A stretch of DNA of 64,000 nt from the NCBI RefSeq assembly GCF_039536245.1, contig NZ_BAAAYN010000047.1, positions 78,105 through 142,104 of the forward strand, written 5' to 3'. This document shows positions 23,501 to 32,010 of this stretch, piece by piece. The notes below the pieces were generated by a model. That model had not been told where the DNA came from, did no database searches, and worked only from the letters and a program-made list of their open reading frames with translations. The stretch is from Cryptosporangium minutisporangium. Its GTDB lineage: Bacteria; Actinomycetota; Actinomycetes; Mycobacteriales; Cryptosporangiaceae. Within the stretch, counting starts at the first letter, position 1; each line of letters begins with the position of its first letter. Position numbers and translations under genes: made by a program.

Positions 23501-25835
23501 TACGCAGGTCCTCGGCGAGCACGCGCAGCGAGACGCCGTCCACGATCACGTGGTGCGCGACGACGACCAGGCGTCCTTCGCCCGCGCCCGGCGTCACCCA
23601 GGCGAAGCGGACCATCCGGCCCGCGGCCGGGTCGAGCCCGGCGACCGCACCGTCGACCGCTGCGGAGACGGCTCGGTCGTCGATCGGTCCCTCCACGACC
23701 GTGACGACGTCGGACGCGGACGGCGTGCCGACCGGCAGCACCTCCAGCGTCCACCGGTCGTGCCCGTCGGTGCCCGGCACGGCCACGACGCGGGTGCGCA
23801 ACGCGTCGTGGGCCGCGAGCACCGCGTCGAGGGTCGTGCGGAGATCCTCGGCGGTCAGCCCGGCCGGGGTGCGCACCACTATGCCCTGGAAGAACCCGTC
23901 CATCGCCGGGCCGGCGTCCTGCAGCCACTCGGTGATCGGGGTGGCCGGTATCGGCCCCACCCGCTCGGCGGTGGTCTCCCCCGGCGCCTCGACCGCGGTC
24001 ACCACGGTGGCGAGCGCGGCGGGCGTCGGCCGCGCGAACAGGTCCCGCGGCCGGACCCGCAGACCGGCCTTCCGCGCCTGGCGCACGACCGCGATCGCGA
24101 CGATGCTGTCGCCGCCGAGCGCGAAGAAGTCGTCGTCGGCACCGACCCGCTCGACCCCGAGGACGGAGGCGAACACGTCGCAGAGCACCTGCTCGGTGGA
24201 GGTGCGGGGCGCACGGGACCGCGCCGATGGTTCCGCGGGGAACTCGTACGACGCCAGCGCGGACCGATCGACCTTGCCGTTCGTCGTCGTCGGCAACTCC
24301 GGGAGCACCGCGAACGCGCTCGGCACCATGTACTCCGGCAGCCGGTCGCTGCACCAGGCACGCAGTGCGTCCGGTGTCAGCGACGGCGGGCCGGCGGCGA
24401 ACCCCAGCAGGTGGTCCGACGGCATCGTCGCGACGATCACCGCGGCGTGCCGGACGTCCGGGTGACCGACGAGCGCGGCCTCGACCTCCTCCAGCTCCAG
24501 CCGCATCCCGCGGATCTTGACCTGGTTGTCGGCACGGCCGACGAACTCCAGGGTCCCGTCGCTGTTCCACCGAGCCAGGTCGCCGGTGCGGTAGAGGCGG
24601 GAACCTGGCTGCCCGAAGGGGTTCGCGACAAACCTCGCGGCCGACAGCCCGGGCGCGTTGATGTAGCCCCGGCCGAGCAGGAACCCGGCCGCGTAGAGCT
24701 CACCGGTCTCCCCGACCCCGACCGGCTGGAGGGCGTCGTCCAGGACGTAGAGCTGGGTGTACGGGTTGGGCCGTCCGATCGAGGTGGCGATCCGTTCGGC
24801 GGAGTCCCGGTAGATCACGTGGGAGACGCCGATCGTCGCCTCGGCCGGCCCGTAGCCGTGGTAGAGGGTCGTGGTCAGCTGCGACCGGAAGCGCTCGAAC
24901 AACTCGGGCGTCAGCACCTCACCGCCGCACCAGACGTGCCGCAGCCCCGTCAATGCGTCGGTGCCGCGCGCCATCTCCAGCAGGGTGTCCAGCATGGACG
25001 AGACGAGGTACACGAACGTGACCCGCTCGCCCGCGATCAGGTCGAGCAGGTACTGCGGATCCCGCTCGCCGCCGGCCTCGGCGACCACCACGTACCCACC
25101 GGAGACCAGCGGCAGGAGGATCTCGTTGACCGAGATGTCGAACGCCAGCGGCGCCTTGAACAGCGACGCGTCCCCCGCCCCGAAGTGCAGGATCTCCTCG
25201 ACCTGCCAGCGCAGGCGCTCGGCGATCGCCTCGTGCCGGATCATCGCGCCCTTCGGCGCGCCGGTCGAGCCGGACGTGAAGATGACGTACGCGAGCTGGG
25301 CGCCGTGGACCGGGACCGCGAACGGCTCCCCCGACTGCCCGCGGTACCCCCAGTCGCCGAGATCGACCGGGAACGCGCGCACCTCGGACTCCGGAGCCGC
25401 CCCCACCACGAACCGCACCCGGGCGTCGGTGAGCACCTGCTTGCGACGCTGCTCCGGCCAGCCCGGGTCCACCGGGACGAACGCCCCACCGGCCAGCAGG
25501 ATCGCCAGCACCGCGACGACCATCTCGCCCGAGCGGGGCAGGCTGACGCCGACGACCTCCTCCGGACGCAGCCCGGCCTGCCGCAGCTCGCGCGCCAGCT
25601 GGAACGCCCGCTCGCTGAGTTCGCGGTAGGTGAGCCGGACGCCGTCCGGCGCGACGAGCGCGAGCGCGTCCGGGGTCGCGGCGAGCTGGGCGACGAACCG
25701 CGCCGGAACCGCGCTGGTGGACGACGGGGTCGCGGGCGAGGCGGCGTTGTTCCACGACGCCAGCATTTCTAACCTCTCGGCACGCACCTCGTCACTCAGG
25801 GTGACCGGGACGGCCGCTGCGGAGGAGGGCTGCAT
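1695..25835 (-). CDS. Six-module hydroxamate siderophore NRPS (exochelin-type)
   Basis: An 8046-residue nonribosomal peptide synthetase that builds the whole siderophore peptide on one chain. Domain order is A-T-E, C-A-T-E, C-A-T-E, C-A-T-E, C-A-T, C-A-T-TE. Carrier serines are at about 577, 2062, 3597, 5217, 6729 and 7751. The chain starts directly with an A domain, as in CchH of coelichelin. The TE has GWSFGG with Ser7881, Asp7908 and His8025. My reading of the specificity codes gives formyl-hydroxyornithine, beta-alanine-like, hydroxyornithine, Thr, hydroxyornithine and Gly. That order matches exochelin MS (formyl-D-hOrn, beta-Ala, D-hOrn, D-allo-Thr, L-hOrn) plus Gly. ATG at 25835 has an AGGA-type site just upstream. 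It is the last gene of the iron-regulated run. The final structure, linear or cyclic, is inference. Confidence 0.93.
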   Translation of the reverse strand: MQPSSAAAVPVTLSDEVRAERLEMLASWNNAASPATPSSTSAVPARFVAQLAATPDALALVAPDGVRLTYRELSERAFQLARELRQAGLRPEEVVGVSLPRSGEMVVAVLAILLAGGAFVPVDPGWPEQRRKQVLTDARVRFVVGAAPESEVRAFPVDLGDWGYRGQSGEPFAVPVHGAQLAYVIFTSGSTGAPKGAMIRHEAIAERLRWQVEEILHFGAGDASLFKAPLAFDISVNEILLPLVSGGYVVVAEAGGERDPQYLLDLIAGERVTFVYLVSSMLDTLLEMARGTDALTGLRHVWCGGEVLTPELFERFRSQLTTTLYHGYGPAEATIGVSHVIYRDSAERIATSIGRPNPYTQLYVLDDALQPVGVGETGELYAAGFLLGRGYINAPGLSAARFVANPFGQPGSRLYRTGDLARWNSDGTLEFVGRADNQVKIRGMRLELEEVEAALVGHPDVRHAAVIVATMPSDHLLGFAAGPPSLTPDALRAWCSDRLPEYMVPSAFAVLPELPTTTNGKVDRSALASYEFPAEPSARSRAPRTSTEQVLCDVFASVLGVERVGADDDFFALGGDSIVAIAVVRQARKAGLRVRPRDLFARPTPAALATVVTAVEAPGETTAERVGPIPATPITEWLQDAGPAMDGFFQGIVVRTPAGLTAEDLRTTLDAVLAAHDALRTRVVAVPGTDGHDRWTLEVLPVGTPSASDVVTVVEGPIDDRAVSAAVDGAVAGLDPAAGRMVRFAWVTPGAGEGRLVVVAHHVIVDGVSLRVLAEDLRTAAEGGTLPSPTTSVKEWAATLRDRTREGAFADAEQYWREVAATPDPLLGRRPLDPTRDTVATEQELLVSLPPDVSARLLGPVPAAIHGGVNDALVAALTLAIGRWRGQDGPVLLELEGHGREEDLLPGRPLDLSRTVGWFTTLYPVALRVDTADLGACVKAVKEQLRAVPHRGLSYGALRYLGDRPRPDLAVAPQVLFNYLGRFAADAPDPWSLTSADHTVLERRDPRMPLPRVLEINAIAVEGPRGPVLEARLTWPDGVLDAEDVETLGGYWADVLTAIAESDTVAGFTPSDFPLVPLSQDDVDALAAEAPGLRDVLPLAPLQEGLYFHATFTPDADPYVVQQIIELTGPLDADRLRRAAEQLFDRYPNLGAAFRPVGDGTVRAVVADRAPVPWRAHDLADADADAVADRIAQIAAVERSEPFDLARPPAMRYALVRLGAERHVLVQTVHHVLADGWSVPLVLGDLVALHEDASLPPATPYREFLRTLTDAEADVSAVADALTGIDEPTRLADVLPAPARPGEGFGRVRLELPGDRLQAWARAQGLTVSNVLAAAWGVLLGRATDRSDVLFGSTVSGRSGDLPGLDTMVGLLINTVPARVRWEPDDTLADVVRRYADAQRGLVEHEHAALAAVQRRVGLPELFDTLLVIENYPFPGSPEGAALRVTGLDVVEAPHYPVTLMARPGDTVQLAITHDERLLDDAGAQALLQRYAAVLGALIDAPDQRVSRLALVDDAERGRLLGAGVGADTGPVDTVVAMFDAAVHAHPERVAVVAGDTRLRYAELDRRSASVAATLAAAGVHRGDVVAVSAQRTAELPVAVLGVLRAGAAYLPIDPAYPAARVRLMLDVARPAYVLTDGDDDFPAPTVRIADCRAEPAGPIAVAPLDPATVIFTSGSTGRPKAVVGTHAGLANRLAWARRSWSPRSWTPAGDDVRVARSSLSFVDGTTELLGGLVAGATMVLADAVTSADGAALTRLVEESGAAQLLAVPSLAAALAETAPERLRGVRRWIVSGEPLTGDTVRALAAASPAAEIVNSYGSSEVAGDVLAGVVRPGEPVTLGAPVPGTTVYVLDAALGLVPPGTAGEIYVGGVQLALGYLGQGPQTAARFVADPFGAPGARLYRTGDRGRWTPDGRIEFLGRVDDQVKVNGHRVELPEVESVLRRVPGVADAVATVRGADGGARSLHAYVVPAGTALRPEAVLAALRTELPGHLIPGTVTLLEEIPLLPNGKRDRSALPDPAADPSPDAPASPRAERIAAHVAAVLGRSRVGARDDFFALGGDSITAIRLVHRLGKDGMPLSTQDVFRARTAEALDAQLGDTVTTDPEAIGAVPLLPTLERWSELDDLGDYRLTSLVTAPAGLSLPVLERALQVVLDHHDGLRLRPERQSGVFLTLEVPPPGPQPDVLRRVPVDEDTDPDAAAAAEPVAVSEDAPLAVVWFDAGADLDGRLLFVAHPLLLDDASWPIVHADLADACAAIADGRRPRLGPVPTSLRRYARLVVEEAGSRIAEFDTWKGVLRPGADLVPGADLVPGALGAGAPVSHRARVGGAVAEWLAGSGEATAEQYTLASLRRAVDRLRAEGALPGGTDLLVDVERTARDRVPVDPGLDLSRTVGQLGLTVPARFGPAADQPDALLADTADALAALPDSGVGFGGLRYLHPRAGRALAAASAPQVLLRLSGFAASTRTQPAAPPWERRVVPPSGDPFLGAWYAVECDVAAGLAPDGPAVELTLRHPADALDETVGARLAAEWQAAVTEFAEAARHASTVAGSAAEAGFTTEAGSAAEAGRLIPERLTTVTLTQDEIDAVVAAAPVPVAEIWGLSPLQQGVYFQASYEAITGTYVAQNVLHLDRRLDVDALTLAFRALLRRHPTLRAGFTATGVPTPVQYIAAEADATVTRIEVADDQALEVVLAEDRDRPFDLTRPPLVRLTVVRGPDGRDRLLLTSHFLLWDGWSRELVLRDLFALYDSRGTQGALPDERTEFPDYLRWIARQDVDVSRRAWADALSGLEPTLLVPAAIGREPVLSDRILDALAPDVSARLTDQARAAGVTLNSLLTAAMGLLLGSQTGTADAVFGTTVAGRPADLPGVEDVVGLFLNTVPVRVTARPETTVAALARQIQDDRVELTPHDYLGLGDIQRVAGAETLFDTLYVLQNFLGDETFSDLDAAQGITAVDYHDTTHYPLTWVLTPGERLKLKLEYRPDLVSEAEARALMDRFTRLLTTLADGAAGLDRSAANLDLLLDADRATLAADWAACEHEIPDATIAELLAERAAEVPDQIALVAKEGTLTYAELDARISRLAHLLRAHGAAPERIVALALPRSVEMVVALFAVLRSGAAYLPLELDHPVERLAGMVEDARPVLLLTTSAHPGLIDAQRTLGGDVLALDDEATRAELDAMPSTPVERGELTLEHPAYVIYTSGSTGKPKGVVTPYRGLTNMQLNHRAEIFDPTVARAGGRRLRIAHTVSFSFDMSWEELLWLVEGHEVHVCDEELRRDAVALVAYCRANRIDVLNVTPTYAHHLFDSGLLDPAGYPPCLVLLGGEAVSDAVWEKLSTPDGPTGYNLYGPTEYTINTLGGGTADSATPTVGTPIWNTRGYVLDGWLRPVRPGVVGELYIAGAGLARGYLNASGLTASRFVADPHVPGGRMYRTGDLVRQRAGDPVGNLDYLGRSDDQVKIRGYRIELGEVEAALSALPEVRQAAAIAWTDPATNTKLLAAYVVPAGEATDLPARIRATLSERLPDYLVPTRFGVVDELPLTVNGKLDVKALPAPTPPGGGRNRAPRDAAETVLCDIYADVLGLPEVGIDDDFFALGGDSISSIAVSGKARVAGLSLTPRDIFRRRTVQALAAALPASAPVARPDVVDSGVGTVALTPMLAETEQAETPLTGFYQSMVLRTPAGLRRDQLDQLLQALVDRHDLLRARLDRDGGWVLTVPPRGAVDASALLAESSALDPQAAAALLDPDAGSSALDPDAAAALLDPDAGSSALDPDAAAALLGPDAGSSALDPDATAALLDPDAGLMLRAVWDEAGRRLLLVVHHLVIDGVSWRILTADLAAAWAQLAAGGTPALPAVPTSFRTWSELVRAADVEADRAYWRDVLATGDPTLGSRPVDPAVDTGGTVASVSLALPPDVTADLLGRVPAAIRGRVNDVLLAGFALALAEWRRDRGQESGPTLLSLEGHGRESELFESLPDLSATVGWFTAIHPVRLDPGALRWDDVVDGGPALVGAVKAVKEQLRGIPSKGLSYGILRYLRDDDTVGDPPQILFNYLGRFGADPDTDWAAVEALREGVDPTNPAMTLEVNALVQDGPDGPTFSATLAYPTGVLTAEEIGALAERWAEALRALVACADLTGATPSDFPLVPLTQADVDALEAHPAGLQDVLPLLPLQEGMYFQSSIAEPGKDSYVVQQVARLTGPVDASALRRAVEATVDRHQALRASYRPLSDGRVVQVIAEAVELPWREFTGGEEDLARICADQLAQPFDLAEPPLVRYALVSLSENEHRLVETMHHILADGWSYPLVFSDVVESYRRGRSGAGYALGEPPVTFADHVAHVVGRVGSDRDAAREIWVRALTGVEPTTLVPVAVGAVPDRHDSVFRTLDPSRAAALTAAARAHGVTLSTVLHGAWGLVLGGLLDRDEVVFGSTVSGRGGELPGVESIVGLLINTIPVPMRWTPAEPLGAVLTRLHEQQTDVLDVQQVGLAELARAVGVREFFDTMVVVENFPAVRGSDRPEELTVAGFTGTDSPHYPVALVAFPGDGLTLELKYDVGLVSSADAERTLARVEQVLDQIVTDLGTPVAGLELRLPGEARPEEARPAGTRPGGDGPALGGLLTVSGPVTTLADAFAAAPTTADAVAVTYRGSALTYGELDTRSNRLARLLIARGVGPEDRVAIALRRSADLVVAVLAVLKAGAAYLPVDLTAPASRLRHIVADAAPAALIAELATLHGLGTATRPLVLDDPALSIALREYPDGPVTDADRREPLRADHTAYVIYTSGSTGTPKGVAVTHRNVLTLFAAADELFTFGPDDVWTMFHSHAFDFSVWELWGALRYGGRLVVVDPDVARDPGYFRALLADEGVTVLNQTPSAFYPLIEADRDARGTLALRYVIFGGEALDLGRLAPWYERSAETAATGTAGPRLVNMFGITETTVHVTFRALSPADTAAGSVIGDALPSLRVHVLDRALRPVPPGVVGEIYVAGDQLARGYLDRPGLTASRFVANPFGPGRLYRSGDTARWTPDGDLVYLGRSDHQVQIRGYRVELGEIESALLAREEIVNAAALVRRDDQGRDRLVAYVVPRVELDVDAVRASLEGTLPGYMVPSAIVPLESLPLTVNGKLDRAALPAPEAVRAQRARATGPAGPAPEAVRAQRAAPEVVPGGGNRPAVAREHASISETEAGTDPQPLTALREEFAAVLGLDAVEADEDFFALGGDSIIAIQLANRAKRRGLAVTPRDVFVHRTPAALAGAVAPAPQQPVAAPPSDGVGEVALLPIVSRLAELGGRIDRHNQSELLLTPPGLDRARVTALVDALVAHHDALRLQLHRPVPMLWSLEVRPSAAASVTVVDAVGMDSERLRELIGDESDAAADRLDPEAGRVLEVVLFDRGPDAQGRLLLVAHHLVVDGVSWRILLEDLEAAWNGGAPDPVGTSLRAYARTLTENAGQTARLAEFEHWTRVLAPGGELDPAASTAGLTVGATRDHVVTLPPAVTAPLLTQVPADAGVDVTETLVAGVHRAVASWRGYHPLVLDLERHGREPIDGADLSRTVGWFTAIAPVRLPEPAADPTALLHQVRDALRAAPDVGLGYGLLRYANPRTAPALARLGTPQVLFNYLGRFPTGRTGDWDTAPEADALRMESDSDLGTPYLLEVNVACHDTPAGPSLRAVFTYPTDGLTPDDVRTIAEGWTAALTELSGARATPIEDAVRAATPAMVEDVWALSPLQEGLFFQARFAGNSDVYVAQNAFDFDGRVDTDALTRAYAAVLERHPAMRLGFLADGFPRPLAIVGTDLHAAVEVVDGSDVDAVTTADRARPFDLAAPPLSRLTVVRRPDGTDRVLFTYHLLLWDGWSRELVLRDLFGAYAAYRTGAAWRPDPVPAGFPDYLRWLARQDASASAEAWRKGLAGAQPTVLFPEAVGTAPVLAESLALDLTAEQTQALTAQARACGVTLNAVLTTALGLVLAYEAGVGLSDSGASGAGDAVFGTTVAGRPTELDGVDEVVGVFLNTVPQRIRLGATESVRDVLRRVQLDRVELMPHEYLGLGDIQRAVGQRSGSSGGTLFDSLYVLQNFLDDDTFTDLETEHGFRTARAVDATHYPLTWVATPGRRLRMRLEYRPDVVDEARARTLLARFDAVLDALVADPSVSLTALPLALPAERAARAASWASTTHEFDEATIAELFAERARVSPDAPALTFEDTTLTYAELDARINRLARFLLSRGAGPEVVVGLALPRSLDMVVALFAVLATGAAYLPLELDLPDERLFTMIEDARPALVLAADARLASAGVPLVRPSADEFSGAALTAEELGAFAPGTPGRLDHPAYVIYTSGSTGRPKGVVTPYRGLTNMQLNHREAIFAPVVSATGGRQLVIAHTVSFSFDMSWEELLWLVEGHHVHVCDEQLRRDAHALVAYCDAHRVDVVNVTPTYGQHLLDLGLLERDCPGTWRPALVLLGGEAVPETLWAALRDADDVLGYNLYGPTEYTINTLGGGTTDSPTATVGRPIWNTRGYVLDAWLRPVPAGVPGELYISGAGLARGYLGRPGLTAERFVADPWVPGGRMYRTGDLVRERTGDAVGNLDYLGRTDDQVKIRGYRVEPAEIRTAAEELPGVRQAAVVALPGTGGTKRLVAYLVPASAVAAADRNDLGEAVRVALAARLPQHMVPSAFAVVDELPMTVNGKLDTAALPVPSATSSVSRAPRDEREARLCALFAEALEVESVGPEDDFFDQGGHSLTAIRLLGAVRTEFGGSGGTVSLRTLFDTRTPERLAAALADADPAAPAVPVLEPRPAGEAPVLSSAQQRLWLLDQLDPGSSAYNYPLLVRLHGRLDLDALRAAVDDVVARHEILRTLLPVVDGAPVAQLVTDPHVEVLVGSGEELDALIGRPFDLARELPLRVFVLPSDEDTVLALVLHHIAMDEWSDGPLLRDLDTAYRARLTGTAPDFAPLPVQYADYARWQDGVLATRAAAEREYWLRQLDGLPAEIALPATGVRGSGQPAGLSSLTLPPTLVEPLRALAAAEQASLFMVLHAAVATLLHRHGAGVDVPIGSPTSGRGDEALADLVGFFVNTVVLRTDLSGAPTFAELVRRVRDVDLAAFDAATLPFQQVVEAVNPPRVPGRNPLFQVMLGYFHRPASTDTLLGLPLGEEPGFVADPKVDLNLTFVDGGGTLDVTLEYDAGRFTADTAQQLLDRLVVLLTDVGARPETPVGAARMLTLSDRAELRSWGTGDPLPFDGRSWVDAFAAQVGVSPDAEALGALTYAELDAASARYAARLAELGVGPESVVGISLPRTPDLLVAVIGVLRAGAAYLPLDPAFPAERLAFMVDDARPAVVLVDPASRALFRGGTPVWDVVAEPPRAEGPWVDRRVAPETAAYVLYTSGSTGRPKGVVVTRRDLDAFLAAVSQPVPLSRDDRLLAVTTLSFDISVLELLAPLRAGATVVLASADQVRDPLLLADVVRDERVTVLQATPSLWAALLDASDVDLSGVRALVGGEALPPALASGLHRRAASATNLYGPTEVTVWATSDDVDERWAARPSIGRPLPGTTARILDEALNPVPAGVVGELYLGGAQVTRGYLDRPGLTASRFVAGPSGQRLYRTGDLARWTPDGRIEYLGRTDDQVKVRGFRIELGEIEAVAASHPDVARAVVVARDDRLVGYLVRANGSTEVPAGLPGLLAARLPSYMVPGTLVALESLPLTPNGKVDRGALPAIGAAAVESGRAPTSRLEEALCSLLADVLGVDAMGVDDDFFARGGHSLLLVRLATSLRTELGVQLPVAELFTLPTAAALARRISGDRPAGDALAPVLTLREGTGQPLFCVHPASGLGWQFVGLARYLPDDVPLIALQSPQLSRSADLPETLADAAVEYADRIEERAPDGPVRLLGWSFGGALAHRIAVELTARGRTVSFLGMLDARLDGPTSGDVAALLAELGYAVPSSSAEFTVDDAVALVRASDGGVIGALEDAQIARIVETYLASDRLASSAEFLPYAGDVFFVDATVPEQGFSGAASPAWRPYVGGALDAVPLERAHSELLDPGTLATLGPLIAGRLR
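5511..8714 (-). other. NRPS module 5: C-A-T, predicted hydroxyornithine
   Basis: Residues about 5708-6775. The C motif is YHLLLWDG (Tyr5841, His5842). The A code is again DMENLGLINK. The carrier motif is DQGGHS with Ser6729, and no E domain follows, so an L-residue is expected. C and A closely resemble those of module 3, at DNA level too in parts of the A domain. Confidence 0.78.
8715..13430 (-). other. NRPS module 4: C-A-T-E, predicted threonine
   Basis: Residues about 4136-5707. The C motif is HHILADG (His4292, His4293). The A code is DFWNIGMVHK, which is the standard Thr code. The carrier serine is Ser5217. The E domain has HHLVVDG (His5401, His5402, Asp5406), predicting D-allo-Thr. The linker between A and T contains a duplicated [11 protein letters not shown] segment. 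Confidence 0.82.
13431..18119 (-). other. NRPS module 3: C-A-T-E, predicted hydroxyornithine
   Basis: Residues about 2573-4135. The C motif is SHFLLWDG; the first His is Ser2726 and the catalytic second His is His2727. The A code is DMENLGLINK, identical to the code reported for N5-hydroxyornithine in coelichelin module 3. The carrier serine is Ser3597. The E domain keeps HHLVIDG (His3820, His3821, Asp3825), predicting a D-residue. An 18-residue tandem repeat is inserted in this E domain (see 14433-14648). Confidence 0.78.
14433..14648 (-). repeat. Four in-frame 54-bp tandem repeats inside the module-3 E domain
   Basis: Four consecutive 54-base units encode 18-residue copies of the form [18 protein letters not shown], differing by only one or two residues. 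They sit upstream of the HHLVIDG motif, between [15 protein letters not shown] and LMLRAVWDE, where the other E domains of this protein have a single DPxAG-like stretch. The array adds about 54 residues without breaking the frame. Near identity of the copies suggests recent slippage or an unstable tract. Confidence 0.9.
18120..22649 (-). other. NRPS module 2: C-A-T-E(inactive), predicted beta-amino acid
   Basis: Residues about 1063-2572. The C domain has HHVLADG (His1230, His1231). In the A domain the usual FDxS is replaced by SFVDGTTE, so the Asp that holds the alpha-amino group is Val and the next residue is Asp. The extracted code is VDTLISSGDK, which shares V, D, I, S, D and K with the beta-alanine code VDWVISLADK. 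The carrier serine is Ser2062. The E domain motif is HPLLLDD instead of HHxxxDG (Pro2235 and Asp2240), so the catalytic His is absent and epimerization should not occur. Confidence 0.7.
22650..25835 (-). other. NRPS module 1: A-T-E, predicted formyl-hydroxyornithine
   Basis: Covers residues 1 to about 1062. The A domain (about 45-520) has FTSGSTG near 189. Its extracted ten-residue code is DINYVCGIGK, close to DINYWGGIGK, the code associated with N5-formyl-N5-hydroxyornithine in coelichelin module 1. The carrier serine is Ser577 in LGGDS. The E domain has an intact HHVIVDG motif (His761, His762, Asp766) and the E-type segment [14 protein letters not shown], so a D-residue is expected. The formyltransferase gene in the same locus supports the substrate. 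Confidence 0.75.
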
Positions 25836-25920
25836 GGTGTCCTGCCAATCGGTCGGAGCTGTGGCCCCGGCCGCGGACCGCAGAGCGGCCAGCGGCGGGG
25901 GTCAGGGGTGGATCTCGGAC

Positions 25921-27747
25921 TTACTGCACCGGCGCGGGGGTCCGTCCTTCCCACGCCTGCCAGAGCTGCGCGTACCGGCCGCCGGCCGCGACGAGTTCGG
26001 CGTGCGAGCCGTGCTCGACAGTCCGGCCGTGCTCCAGCACGACGATGCGGTCCGCCGACGCGGCCTGGGTGAGCCGGTGCGCGACGACGAGCGTCGTGCG
26101 GTCGGCGGTCGCGGCCACCGCCGACTCCTCCAGCGCCCGGGCCCCGGCACTACCGGCCTCCGCGGTGGCCTCGTCGAGGATCGCGATCGCCGGGTCGAGC
26201 AGGACCAGCCGGGCGAGCGCGAGCTGCTGCGCCTGGGCCGCCGTCAGCTCGTGGCCACCCTCGCCGACCGCGGTGTCCAGGCCGTCCTCCAGGGTCTCGA
26301 CCCAGGTCAGCGCGCCGACGGTCCGCAGTGCCGCGACCGCGTCGTCGCGAGTGGCGTCCGGCGCGGCCAGCCGGAGGTCCTCCAGCAGCGTGCCGGCGAA
26401 CACGTGGGTCTCCTGGCTGATGATCGCCACGTGCCGCCGCAGCTGATCCGGCGGCAGCTCGGTGACCGGGACGCCACCGACGAGCGCGGCTCCCCGCTCC
26501 GGACGCAATGCCCCGGACGCGATCAACGCGAGCGTCGACTTGCCGGCTCCGGTCGACCCGACCAGCGCGACCCGCTCGCCGGGCTCGACCCGGAAGCCGA
26601 CGCTGAACAGCACCTGGTGGGTGCCGTCATAGGTGAAGTCGATGTCCGAGAGCTCCAGCGACGCGTCGGCCGGCACCCGGGCGGCGGACGGCTCGGGTTC
26701 GGACGGCATGGTGATGACGCCGACCAGCCGCGCGAGGCTCGCGCCGCCGGCCTGGATCCGGTCGAAGCTGAACAGCAGCATGCCGATCGGGTTGAACAGC
26801 CGGTGGAACAGCACCGCCGCCGCCGAGGTCTGGCCGACCGTGACCGCGCCGTTCTCCACCAGCCAGAATCCGATGACGAGGATCGCAGCCAGCCCGAAGA
26901 ACTCGGCCCGGTTGACCCGGCCGACGAACCGGGTGAAGAGTGTGAAGACCGAGATCGACACGTCCCGGGCCCGCTCCGACGCCGTCGTGATCTCGCCGAG
27001 GTGGCGCTGCTCCAGCCGGTAGGCGTGCACGGTCGGCAGCCCCTGCGCGCTGTCGACGAGCAGCTGGCCGCGCTCGGCGATCGCTTCTCGTTCGGCCTTG
27101 TATCCGGGTGCGGATCGGGGCAGGTACCAGCGCAGGGCGATCACGTAGAGCGGCACCGCGACCGCGCCGGCCAGCCCGAGCCGCCAGTCGATCCCGGCCA
27201 TCGCCGCCAGGCTCAACACGCCGAGCAGCAGCGACGAGACCATGATCGGCACGGTCTCGGAGACCGCCTGCCCGATCGTCGCGACGTCGGCACCGACCCG
27301 GGACAGCAGGTCACCCTTGCCGGCCCGCTCCAGCACCGGCGTCGGCAGCGTGAGCGCCCGGCCGACGACCTTCTCCCGCAGGTCGGCGAGGATCCGGCCG
27401 CACAGCCGCGCGATCAGCAGCGTCGACAGTCCGGTCGCGGCACCGCCGAGCAGCGCGGCCACCACCACGATGATCGTCACCCGGACGATGACCGACGTGT
27501 CCGCGCCCGCGCGCACCTGGTCGACCAGGTACCCCAGCACGTACACCGGCACGACCGACGACGCCGCGGCGACCAGGCCGATGATCAGCGTTCCGAGTCC
27601 GTCCAGCCGCCGGGTGCGCAGCTCGCTCCACAACCAGGCGCCGGTCTTACCGGCACTGGCGACCGGAAGGATGTCCCGACTCTCACTCATCCCCGTGTTC
27701 AACTCAGTACCGTTTTCCGGTTCGCCGCCGTTCGAACCCGCACTCAT
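25921..27747 (-). CDS. ABC exporter half-transporter (catalytic Walker half)
   Basis: A 608-residue type IV ABC exporter with an N-terminal membrane domain (about 45-340) and a C-terminal ATPase domain. The NBD has a complete Walker A (GSTGAGKST, Lys403), Walker B with catalytic Glu (ILDEATAE, Glu526) and the H-loop VAHRL. Its signature motif is LTAAQ instead of LSGGQ. The start overlaps the stop of the upstream exporter gene by four bases (ATGA), and the NRPS follows after 85 bases. Together with the 27744-29501 product it should form a heterodimer exporting the finished siderophore, analogous to ExiT of the exochelin locus, where I recall both halves on one chain. The siderophore role is inferred from position. 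Confidence 0.88.
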   Translation of the reverse strand: MSAGSNGGEPENGTELNTGMSESRDILPVASAGKTGAWLWSELRTRRLDGLGTLIIGLVAAASSVVPVYVLGYLVDQVRAGADTSVIVRVTIIVVVAALLGGAATGLSTLLIARLCGRILADLREKVVGRALTLPTPVLERAGKGDLLSRVGADVATIGQAVSETVPIMVSSLLLGVLSLAAMAGIDWRLGLAGAVAVPLYVIALRWYLPRSAPGYKAEREAIAERGQLLVDSAQGLPTVHAYRLEQRHLGEITTASERARDVSISVFTLFTRFVGRVNRAEFFGLAAILVIGFWLVENGAVTVGQTSAAAVLFHRLFNPIGMLLFSFDRIQAGGASLARLVGVITMPSEPEPSAARVPADASLELSDIDFTYDGTHQVLFSVGFRVEPGERVALVGSTGAGKSTLALIASGALRPERGAALVGGVPVTELPPDQLRRHVAIISQETHVFAGTLLEDLRLAAPDATRDDAVAALRTVGALTWVETLEDGLDTAVGEGGHELTAAQAQQLALARLVLLDPAIAILDEATAEAGSAGARALEESAVAATADRTTLVVAHRLTQAASADRIVVLEHGRTVEHGSHAELVAAGGRYAQLWQAWEGRTPAPVQ

Positions 27748-29501
27748 CGCAACACCGTTTTCCGGTAAGTCTCGTGGTCGGCGCCGAGTTCGGCGTGGGT
27801 GCCCTCCGCGACGATCCGGCCGTTCTCCAGGACGACGACGCGGTCGGTGATCGCCATCAGCGCCGGGCTGCTGGCGACCAGGACCGTCGTGTGCCGCGCC
27901 GCAGCGTCCTCGTGACGCAGGGCGCGGACGCCCTGGGCGATGACGTGCTCGGTGACCGAGTCCATCGCGGTGGTCGGGTCGTGCAGCACGAGGACCTGCG
28001 ACCGCACCAGCAGCGCCCGGGCCAGCGCGACCCGCTGCCGCTGACCACCGGACAGGTTCGCGCCCCGCTCGACGATGACGTGGTCCAGCCCCTCCGGGTG
28101 CGCCGAGATCACCTCGTCGGCGGCGGAGCCGCGCAGGACGGCGTCGAAGAGCTCCCGCTCGTGGTCGTCGGCTCGGGCCAGCACGTTGTGTTCGATCGTG
28201 CCGCCGAACAGGTCGGACTTGTGCGGCTGGACCAGCAGCGCGGCGCGGGCGACGTCGAGGTCGAGCTCGTGCAGCGGACTGCCGCCGAGGAGCACCGAGC
28301 CCTCGTACTCCTCCGGCGCGACCCGGCCGGAGAGGAGCTTCACCAGCGCCTCGCCCTCGGTCGGCTGGGTGGCGACGATGCCGACCACCTCACCCGGTTC
28401 GAGCGTGAGATCCAACCCGTCCAGCGGCCCGAACCGCAGCCCGGTCAGTTCGACCCGGACCGCGTCCGCTGCGAGCGGCCGGTCGGCCGGCGGCAGGAGC
28501 GGCTCGGCGTCCACCACCATCGCGACCCGCTCGGCGGACGCGCGGGCCTCCGCCACCCAGCTCGGAACGATCGCGAGCAGGCTGAACGGCTCGGTCAGGA
28601 ACTGGGCGAGCCCGATCACCGTGATCAGCTCGCCGACCGAGATCCGGCCGGTGAGCGCGAAGTACCCGGCGAGCACCGCGACACCGCACGCGAGCAGCGT
28701 GGAGAGCGTCGTGGACGCGGCCAGGTAGCCGCCCTGGGTACGGGCGGCCCGTAGCTGCGCGGTCAGCGAGAGCCGGCTGACCCGGTGGTACCGCTCGGAC
28801 GCCGCCCGCTCGGCACCGAGGCCTCGCAGCGGACGCACCCCGCTGACCAGGTCGGTGGCGAGCGACGTCGCCTTGCCGGCCAGCTCCTGCTGACTGGCGA
28901 CCCGCTTGGTGATCAGCGGCGAGGTCAGCTGCAGGCCGACGAGTACGACCGGTGTCCCGACCAGCACGAGCAGCCCGAGCGGGACGTCGATGACGAACAG
29001 TGCCACCGCGCCGACCACCGTCGCGACGATCGCCCCGGCGATCCGCGGGATGTAGTCCAGCAGGTAAGAGGTGTTGTCCGCGTCCGAGGTGGAGACCGTG
29101 AGCAGCTCACCGGCCGGGAGCTCGGTACGGATGCCGCGCGGGTTGAGGATCTTGCCCGACACCTCCAGCCGCAGCTGGTGCGCCTCCTCGGCGATCGCCA
29201 GCATCAGCTGCCGGGCACCGAACCGGTAGACCAGCGTCAGCACCGTGAACAGGCCGGCGAGCACCGCCACCCAGACACCGAGGCTGCCCCGGTCGCCGGT
29301 GGCCACCGCACGGTCGACGATCACGCCGATGAGGATCGGCACCAGCGTCTCGCAGACCTGGTGCGCACAGATCAGCAGCGACCCGAGCGTCAACCGGCGC
29401 CCGTTGCGGGTCACCGCACGGAGCAGCACCCGGCGCCCCGGTGTCCCTGCCTTCGACCGACCCGGCTTCGCAGCATCGGTCGGTGGTTCAGCCGAACCCA
29501 T
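27744..29501 (-). CDS. ABC exporter half-transporter (degenerate Walker half)
   Basis: A 585-residue ABC exporter subunit with an N-terminal transmembrane domain and a C-terminal NBD. The NBD lacks a usable Walker A (IVATQPTEGEALVKLL where GxxGxGKS/T is expected), has HDPTTAMD at Walker B without the catalytic Glu, and has VASSPAL instead of the H-loop VAHRL. The signature LSGGQRQRVALARA is intact. Paired with the 608-residue partner it completes one functional ATP site. ATG at 29501 is preferred because AAGGGGA precedes it; a GTG at 29519 would add six residues. It lies 40 bases after mbtH and overlaps the next gene by four bases. Confidence 0.87.
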   Translation of the reverse strand: MGSAEPPTDAAKPGRSKAGTPGRRVLLRAVTRNGRRLTLGSLLICAHQVCETLVPILIGVIVDRAVATGDRGSLGVWVAVLAGLFTVLTLVYRFGARQLMLAIAEEAHQLRLEVSGKILNPRGIRTELPAGELLTVSTSDADNTSYLLDYIPRIAGAIVATVVGAVALFVIDVPLGLLVLVGTPVVLVGLQLTSPLITKRVASQQELAGKATSLATDLVSGVRPLRGLGAERAASERYHRVSRLSLTAQLRAARTQGGYLAASTTLSTLLACGVAVLAGYFALTGRISVGELITVIGLAQFLTEPFSLLAIVPSWVAEARASAERVAMVVDAEPLLPPADRPLAADAVRVELTGLRFGPLDGLDLTLEPGEVVGIVATQPTEGEALVKLLSGRVAPEEYEGSVLLGGSPLHELDLDVARAALLVQPHKSDLFGGTIEHNVLARADDHERELFDAVLRGSAADEVISAHPEGLDHVIVERGANLSGGQRQRVALARALLVRSQVLVLHDPTTAMDSVTEHVIAQGVRALRHEDAAARHTTVLVASSPALMAITDRVVVLENGRIVAEGTHAELGADHETYRKTVLR

Positions 29502-29541
29502 TACTTCCCCTTCGTCCACCCCGGCGTGAAACGGACCGCGT

Positions 29542-29769
29542 CTAGGAGGCGCGGGACATGCTCTCCCGCAGGCTGCGCGGCCGCAGATCGGTCCAGTTGG
29601 CCTCGACGTAGGCCAGGCAGTCGGCCCGGCTCGCGCCGCCGTCCGCGCCGAACACGACCCGCCATCCGGCCGGCACCGCGGCGAACGTCGGCCAGAGCGA
29701 GTGCTGGTCCTCGTCGTTCACCAGCACGCTGAACCGGCCGTTCTCGTCGTCGAAGGGATTACTCGACAT
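29542..29769 (-). CDS. MbtH-family NRPS accessory protein
   Basis: A 75-residue MbtH-like protein, the small chaperone that binds and activates A domains. The family signature is clear: [19 protein letters not shown], then HSLWP, then GWRVVFG and, near the C-terminus, NWTDLRP. A GGAGGAG site lies about ten bases before the ATG. It lies between the permease genes and the exporter genes in the siderophore run, and is very likely needed by the NRPS A domains in this locus. Confidence 0.96.
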   Translation of the reverse strand: MSSNPFDDENGRFSVLVNDEDQHSLWPTFAAVPAGWRVVFGADGGASRADCLAYVEANWTDLRPRSLRESMSRAS

Positions 29770-29811
29770 GATGATGCATCTCCTCCCGGTAGGAAAACGT
29801 CGCCACGGTGG

Positions 29812-30876
29812 TCACTGCGTGCGAGCTGCGCGCGCGAGCATCCACGCGAAGTACGCCCCGCCGATGGTCACGGTGACCACGCCGACGGGGAGTTGGGTCG
29901 GCGCGAACGCGTGCTGCGCCAGCCAGTCGCTGACGATCAGCAGCAGCGCGCCCATCGCCGCGGAGGGCGCCAGCGCGATCCCGGCCGACCCGGTGAGCCG
30001 CTGGGCGAGCTGCGGTGCGGAGAGCGCGACGAACGCGATCGGTCCGGCGGCCGCGGTCGCCACCGCGATCAACGCGACGCCGAGCACGAGGTACGCGAGG
30101 CGGGCCCGCTCCACCCGGACGCCGAGCCCGGTCGCTATCTCGTCGCCCATCTCCAGGAGCAGGAGCCGCTGTCCGCCGAGCGCGAGCGCGGCCGTGAGCA
30201 CCGCCAGCAGGCCCAGTACCGGCGGCACCTGCGTCCAGTCCAGGCCGTTGAGGCTGCCCTGGCCCCAGATCGAGGCCGCGTAGGCGGCCTGCAGGTCGAC
30301 CTTGATGATGAACCAGTGATTGATCGACGTCAGGATCGCGCTCACCGCGATGCCGACGATGATCAGCCGGAACCCCTGGACGCCGCGGCGGTAGGCGAGC
30401 AGGTACACGGTGAACGTGGTGGCCAGGCAGCCGACCAGCGCGCCGGCCGCCACCTGGAAGTACCCGTTGCCGATGAAGACCGTGACGACGAGGACGCCGG
30501 TGAACGCGCCGGTGGTGAGGCCGATGATGTCCGGGCTGCCGAGGGGATTGCGGGTCAGCGCCTGGAAGATCGCGCCGGAGAGCCCGAGCGCGGCGCCGAT
30601 CGTGAGCGCGAGCAGCACCCGCGGCAACCGCAGGTCGAGCACGACCAGCTCGGCGATCGTGGAGCCGCGGCCCACCAGCGCGGCGAGCACCTCCCCCGGC
30701 GAGAGGACGACGTCCCCGGTGCCCAGCGACAGCACGGCGGTGGCGAACGACAGAACGACGAGGATGACGGAGACGACCACCGTCCGCACCCGGTAGCGCA
30801 GCGAGAACGCCCGCCCAGGTCGGAGGGCGACGAACGGCAGCGTGCCGGTTCGGCCAGTCGCGGTGCGCTCGGTCAC
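29812..30876 (-). CDS. FecCD-family ferric-siderophore permease (second subunit)
   Basis: A 354-residue polytopic membrane protein of the FecCD/BtuC family, part of a ferric-siderophore importer. Typical segments are visible: LRLPRVLLALTIGAALGLSG, QALTRNPLGSPDIIGLTTGA and, near the C-terminus, GPIAFVALSAPQLAQRLTG. GTG at 30876 is chosen because it gives a four-base GTGA overlap with the upstream permease stop; a longer frame from 30909 would overlap more deeply. It pairs with the next permease as a heterodimer. No ATPase gene is present between or after the two permeases. Confidence 0.88.
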   Translation of the reverse strand: MTERTATGRTGTLPFVALRPGRAFSLRYRVRTVVVSVILVVLSFATAVLSLGTGDVVLSPGEVLAALVGRGSTIAELVVLDLRLPRVLLALTIGAALGLSGAIFQALTRNPLGSPDIIGLTTGAFTGVLVVTVFIGNGYFQVAAGALVGCLATTFTVYLLAYRRGVQGFRLIIVGIAVSAILTSINHWFIIKVDLQAAYAASIWGQGSLNGLDWTQVPPVLGLLAVLTAALALGGQRLLLLEMGDEIATGLGVRVERARLAYLVLGVALIAVATAAAGPIAFVALSAPQLAQRLTGSAGIALAPSAAMGALLLIVSDWLAQHAFAPTQLPVGVVTVTIGGAYFAWMLARAARTQ

Positions 30877-31931
30877 GGTCCGCTCACCACCTTGCGGGTG
30901 CGGATCCACCAGATGAGCACGGGCGCCCCGATGAACGCGGTGACGATCCCGACCCGCAGCTCCCCTGGGCGGACCACCAGGCGGCCGACGATGTCGGCGG
31001 TGAGGATCACGATCGGCCCGACGAGGGCTGTGAAAGCGAGGATCCAGCGCTGGTCGGTGCCGACGATCCAGCGCGCCAGGTGCGGCACGACCAGGCCGAG
31101 GAACCAGATCGGTCCGACCGCCGCGGTCCCGCCGCCGGCCAGCAGCATGATCGTCAGGAGCGCGACGATCCGGGTCCGGGTGATGTTGACGCCCAGCGCT
31201 TTGGCCATGTCGTCACCGAGTGCGACCGCGTTCAGCGACCGCGCCACCGCGACCGCGAGCAGCGTGCCGATGAGGATGAACGGGGCCACCGCGGCGGCGA
31301 CGTCCAGTGACCGGCCGGCCAGCGACCCGACGTCCCAGAACCGGAGGTAGTCGAACGCCCGCGGGCGGATCAGCCGAACCCCGGCCGACGCACCCTCCAG
31401 CACCGCCATCAGCGCCACGCCGGCCAGCGTCAGCTGGACCGGCGTCGCCGCGCCCCGGCCGGCCGACCCGAGCAGATAGACGCCGACCAGCGCGAACGCC
31501 ACTCCGGCGAACGCGAACCAGATGTAGGACCAGAAGCTGGTGAAGCCCAGGAAGCCGATCGCGATGACCACGAACAGGGCGGCCCCGGAGTTGATACCGA
31601 GGATCTGGGTGTCGGCGAGCGGGTTGCGGGTCACCGCCTGGATCACCGCACCGCAGACCGCGAACGCCACCCCGACGAGAATGCCGAGGACAGTCCGCGG
31701 CACTCGCAGGTCCCGGACGATCGACTGGTCGTCGGTGCTCGTGTAGTTGAACAGCGCGTCCCAGACCGTCGCCGGGCTGACGTTGCGGGTACCCAGCAGC
31801 AGGCTCAGCGCGCAGACCACTACGAGGAGTGACAGCGCGCCGAGCAGCACGCCGCCGCGGCGAAGGTTCGCCGCGGCGGTCGCACTGGGTGCCTGAGGAG
31901 GCGATTCGACCAGCGTGGTCACAGGCGCCAT
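30873..31931 (-). CDS. FecCD-family ferric-siderophore permease (first subunit)
   Basis: A 352-residue FecCD-type permease with the family motif set: LRVPRTVLGILVGVAFAVCG, QAVTRNPLADTQILGINSGA and GPIWFLGLVVPHLARWIVG. It starts 79 bases after the monooxygenase stop and overlaps the second permease by four bases. Expected role is the membrane channel for re-import of the iron-loaded siderophore delivered by the lipoprotein encoded at 129-1157. The N-terminal 25 residues are a polar cytoplasmic lead without motif. Confidence 0.88.
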   Translation of the reverse strand: MAPVTTLVESPPQAPSATAAANLRRGGVLLGALSLLVVVCALSLLLGTRNVSPATVWDALFNYTSTDDQSIVRDLRVPRTVLGILVGVAFAVCGAVIQAVTRNPLADTQILGINSGAALFVVIAIGFLGFTSFWSYIWFAFAGVAFALVGVYLLGSAGRGAATPVQLTLAGVALMAVLEGASAGVRLIRPRAFDYLRFWDVGSLAGRSLDVAAAVAPFILIGTLLAVAVARSLNAVALGDDMAKALGVNITRTRIVALLTIMLLAGGGTAAVGPIWFLGLVVPHLARWIVGTDQRWILAFTALVGPIVILTADIVGRLVVRPGELRVGIVTAFIGAPVLIWWIRTRKVVSGP

Positions 31932-32010
31932 GAGGGTGCCCCCGGAGTGAGCATCGCAGCGAGCCCTAGCGAGCGAGGAGCGGAGCGAAGGGGGCGCTCG
32001 GGGTACACGG

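Noticed and set aside
19365-25772. Plus-strand open frame of about 2100 codons antisense to NRPS modules 1 and 2
   Set aside because: Same cause; no motif, biased composition, and the opposite strand is clearly the NRPS.
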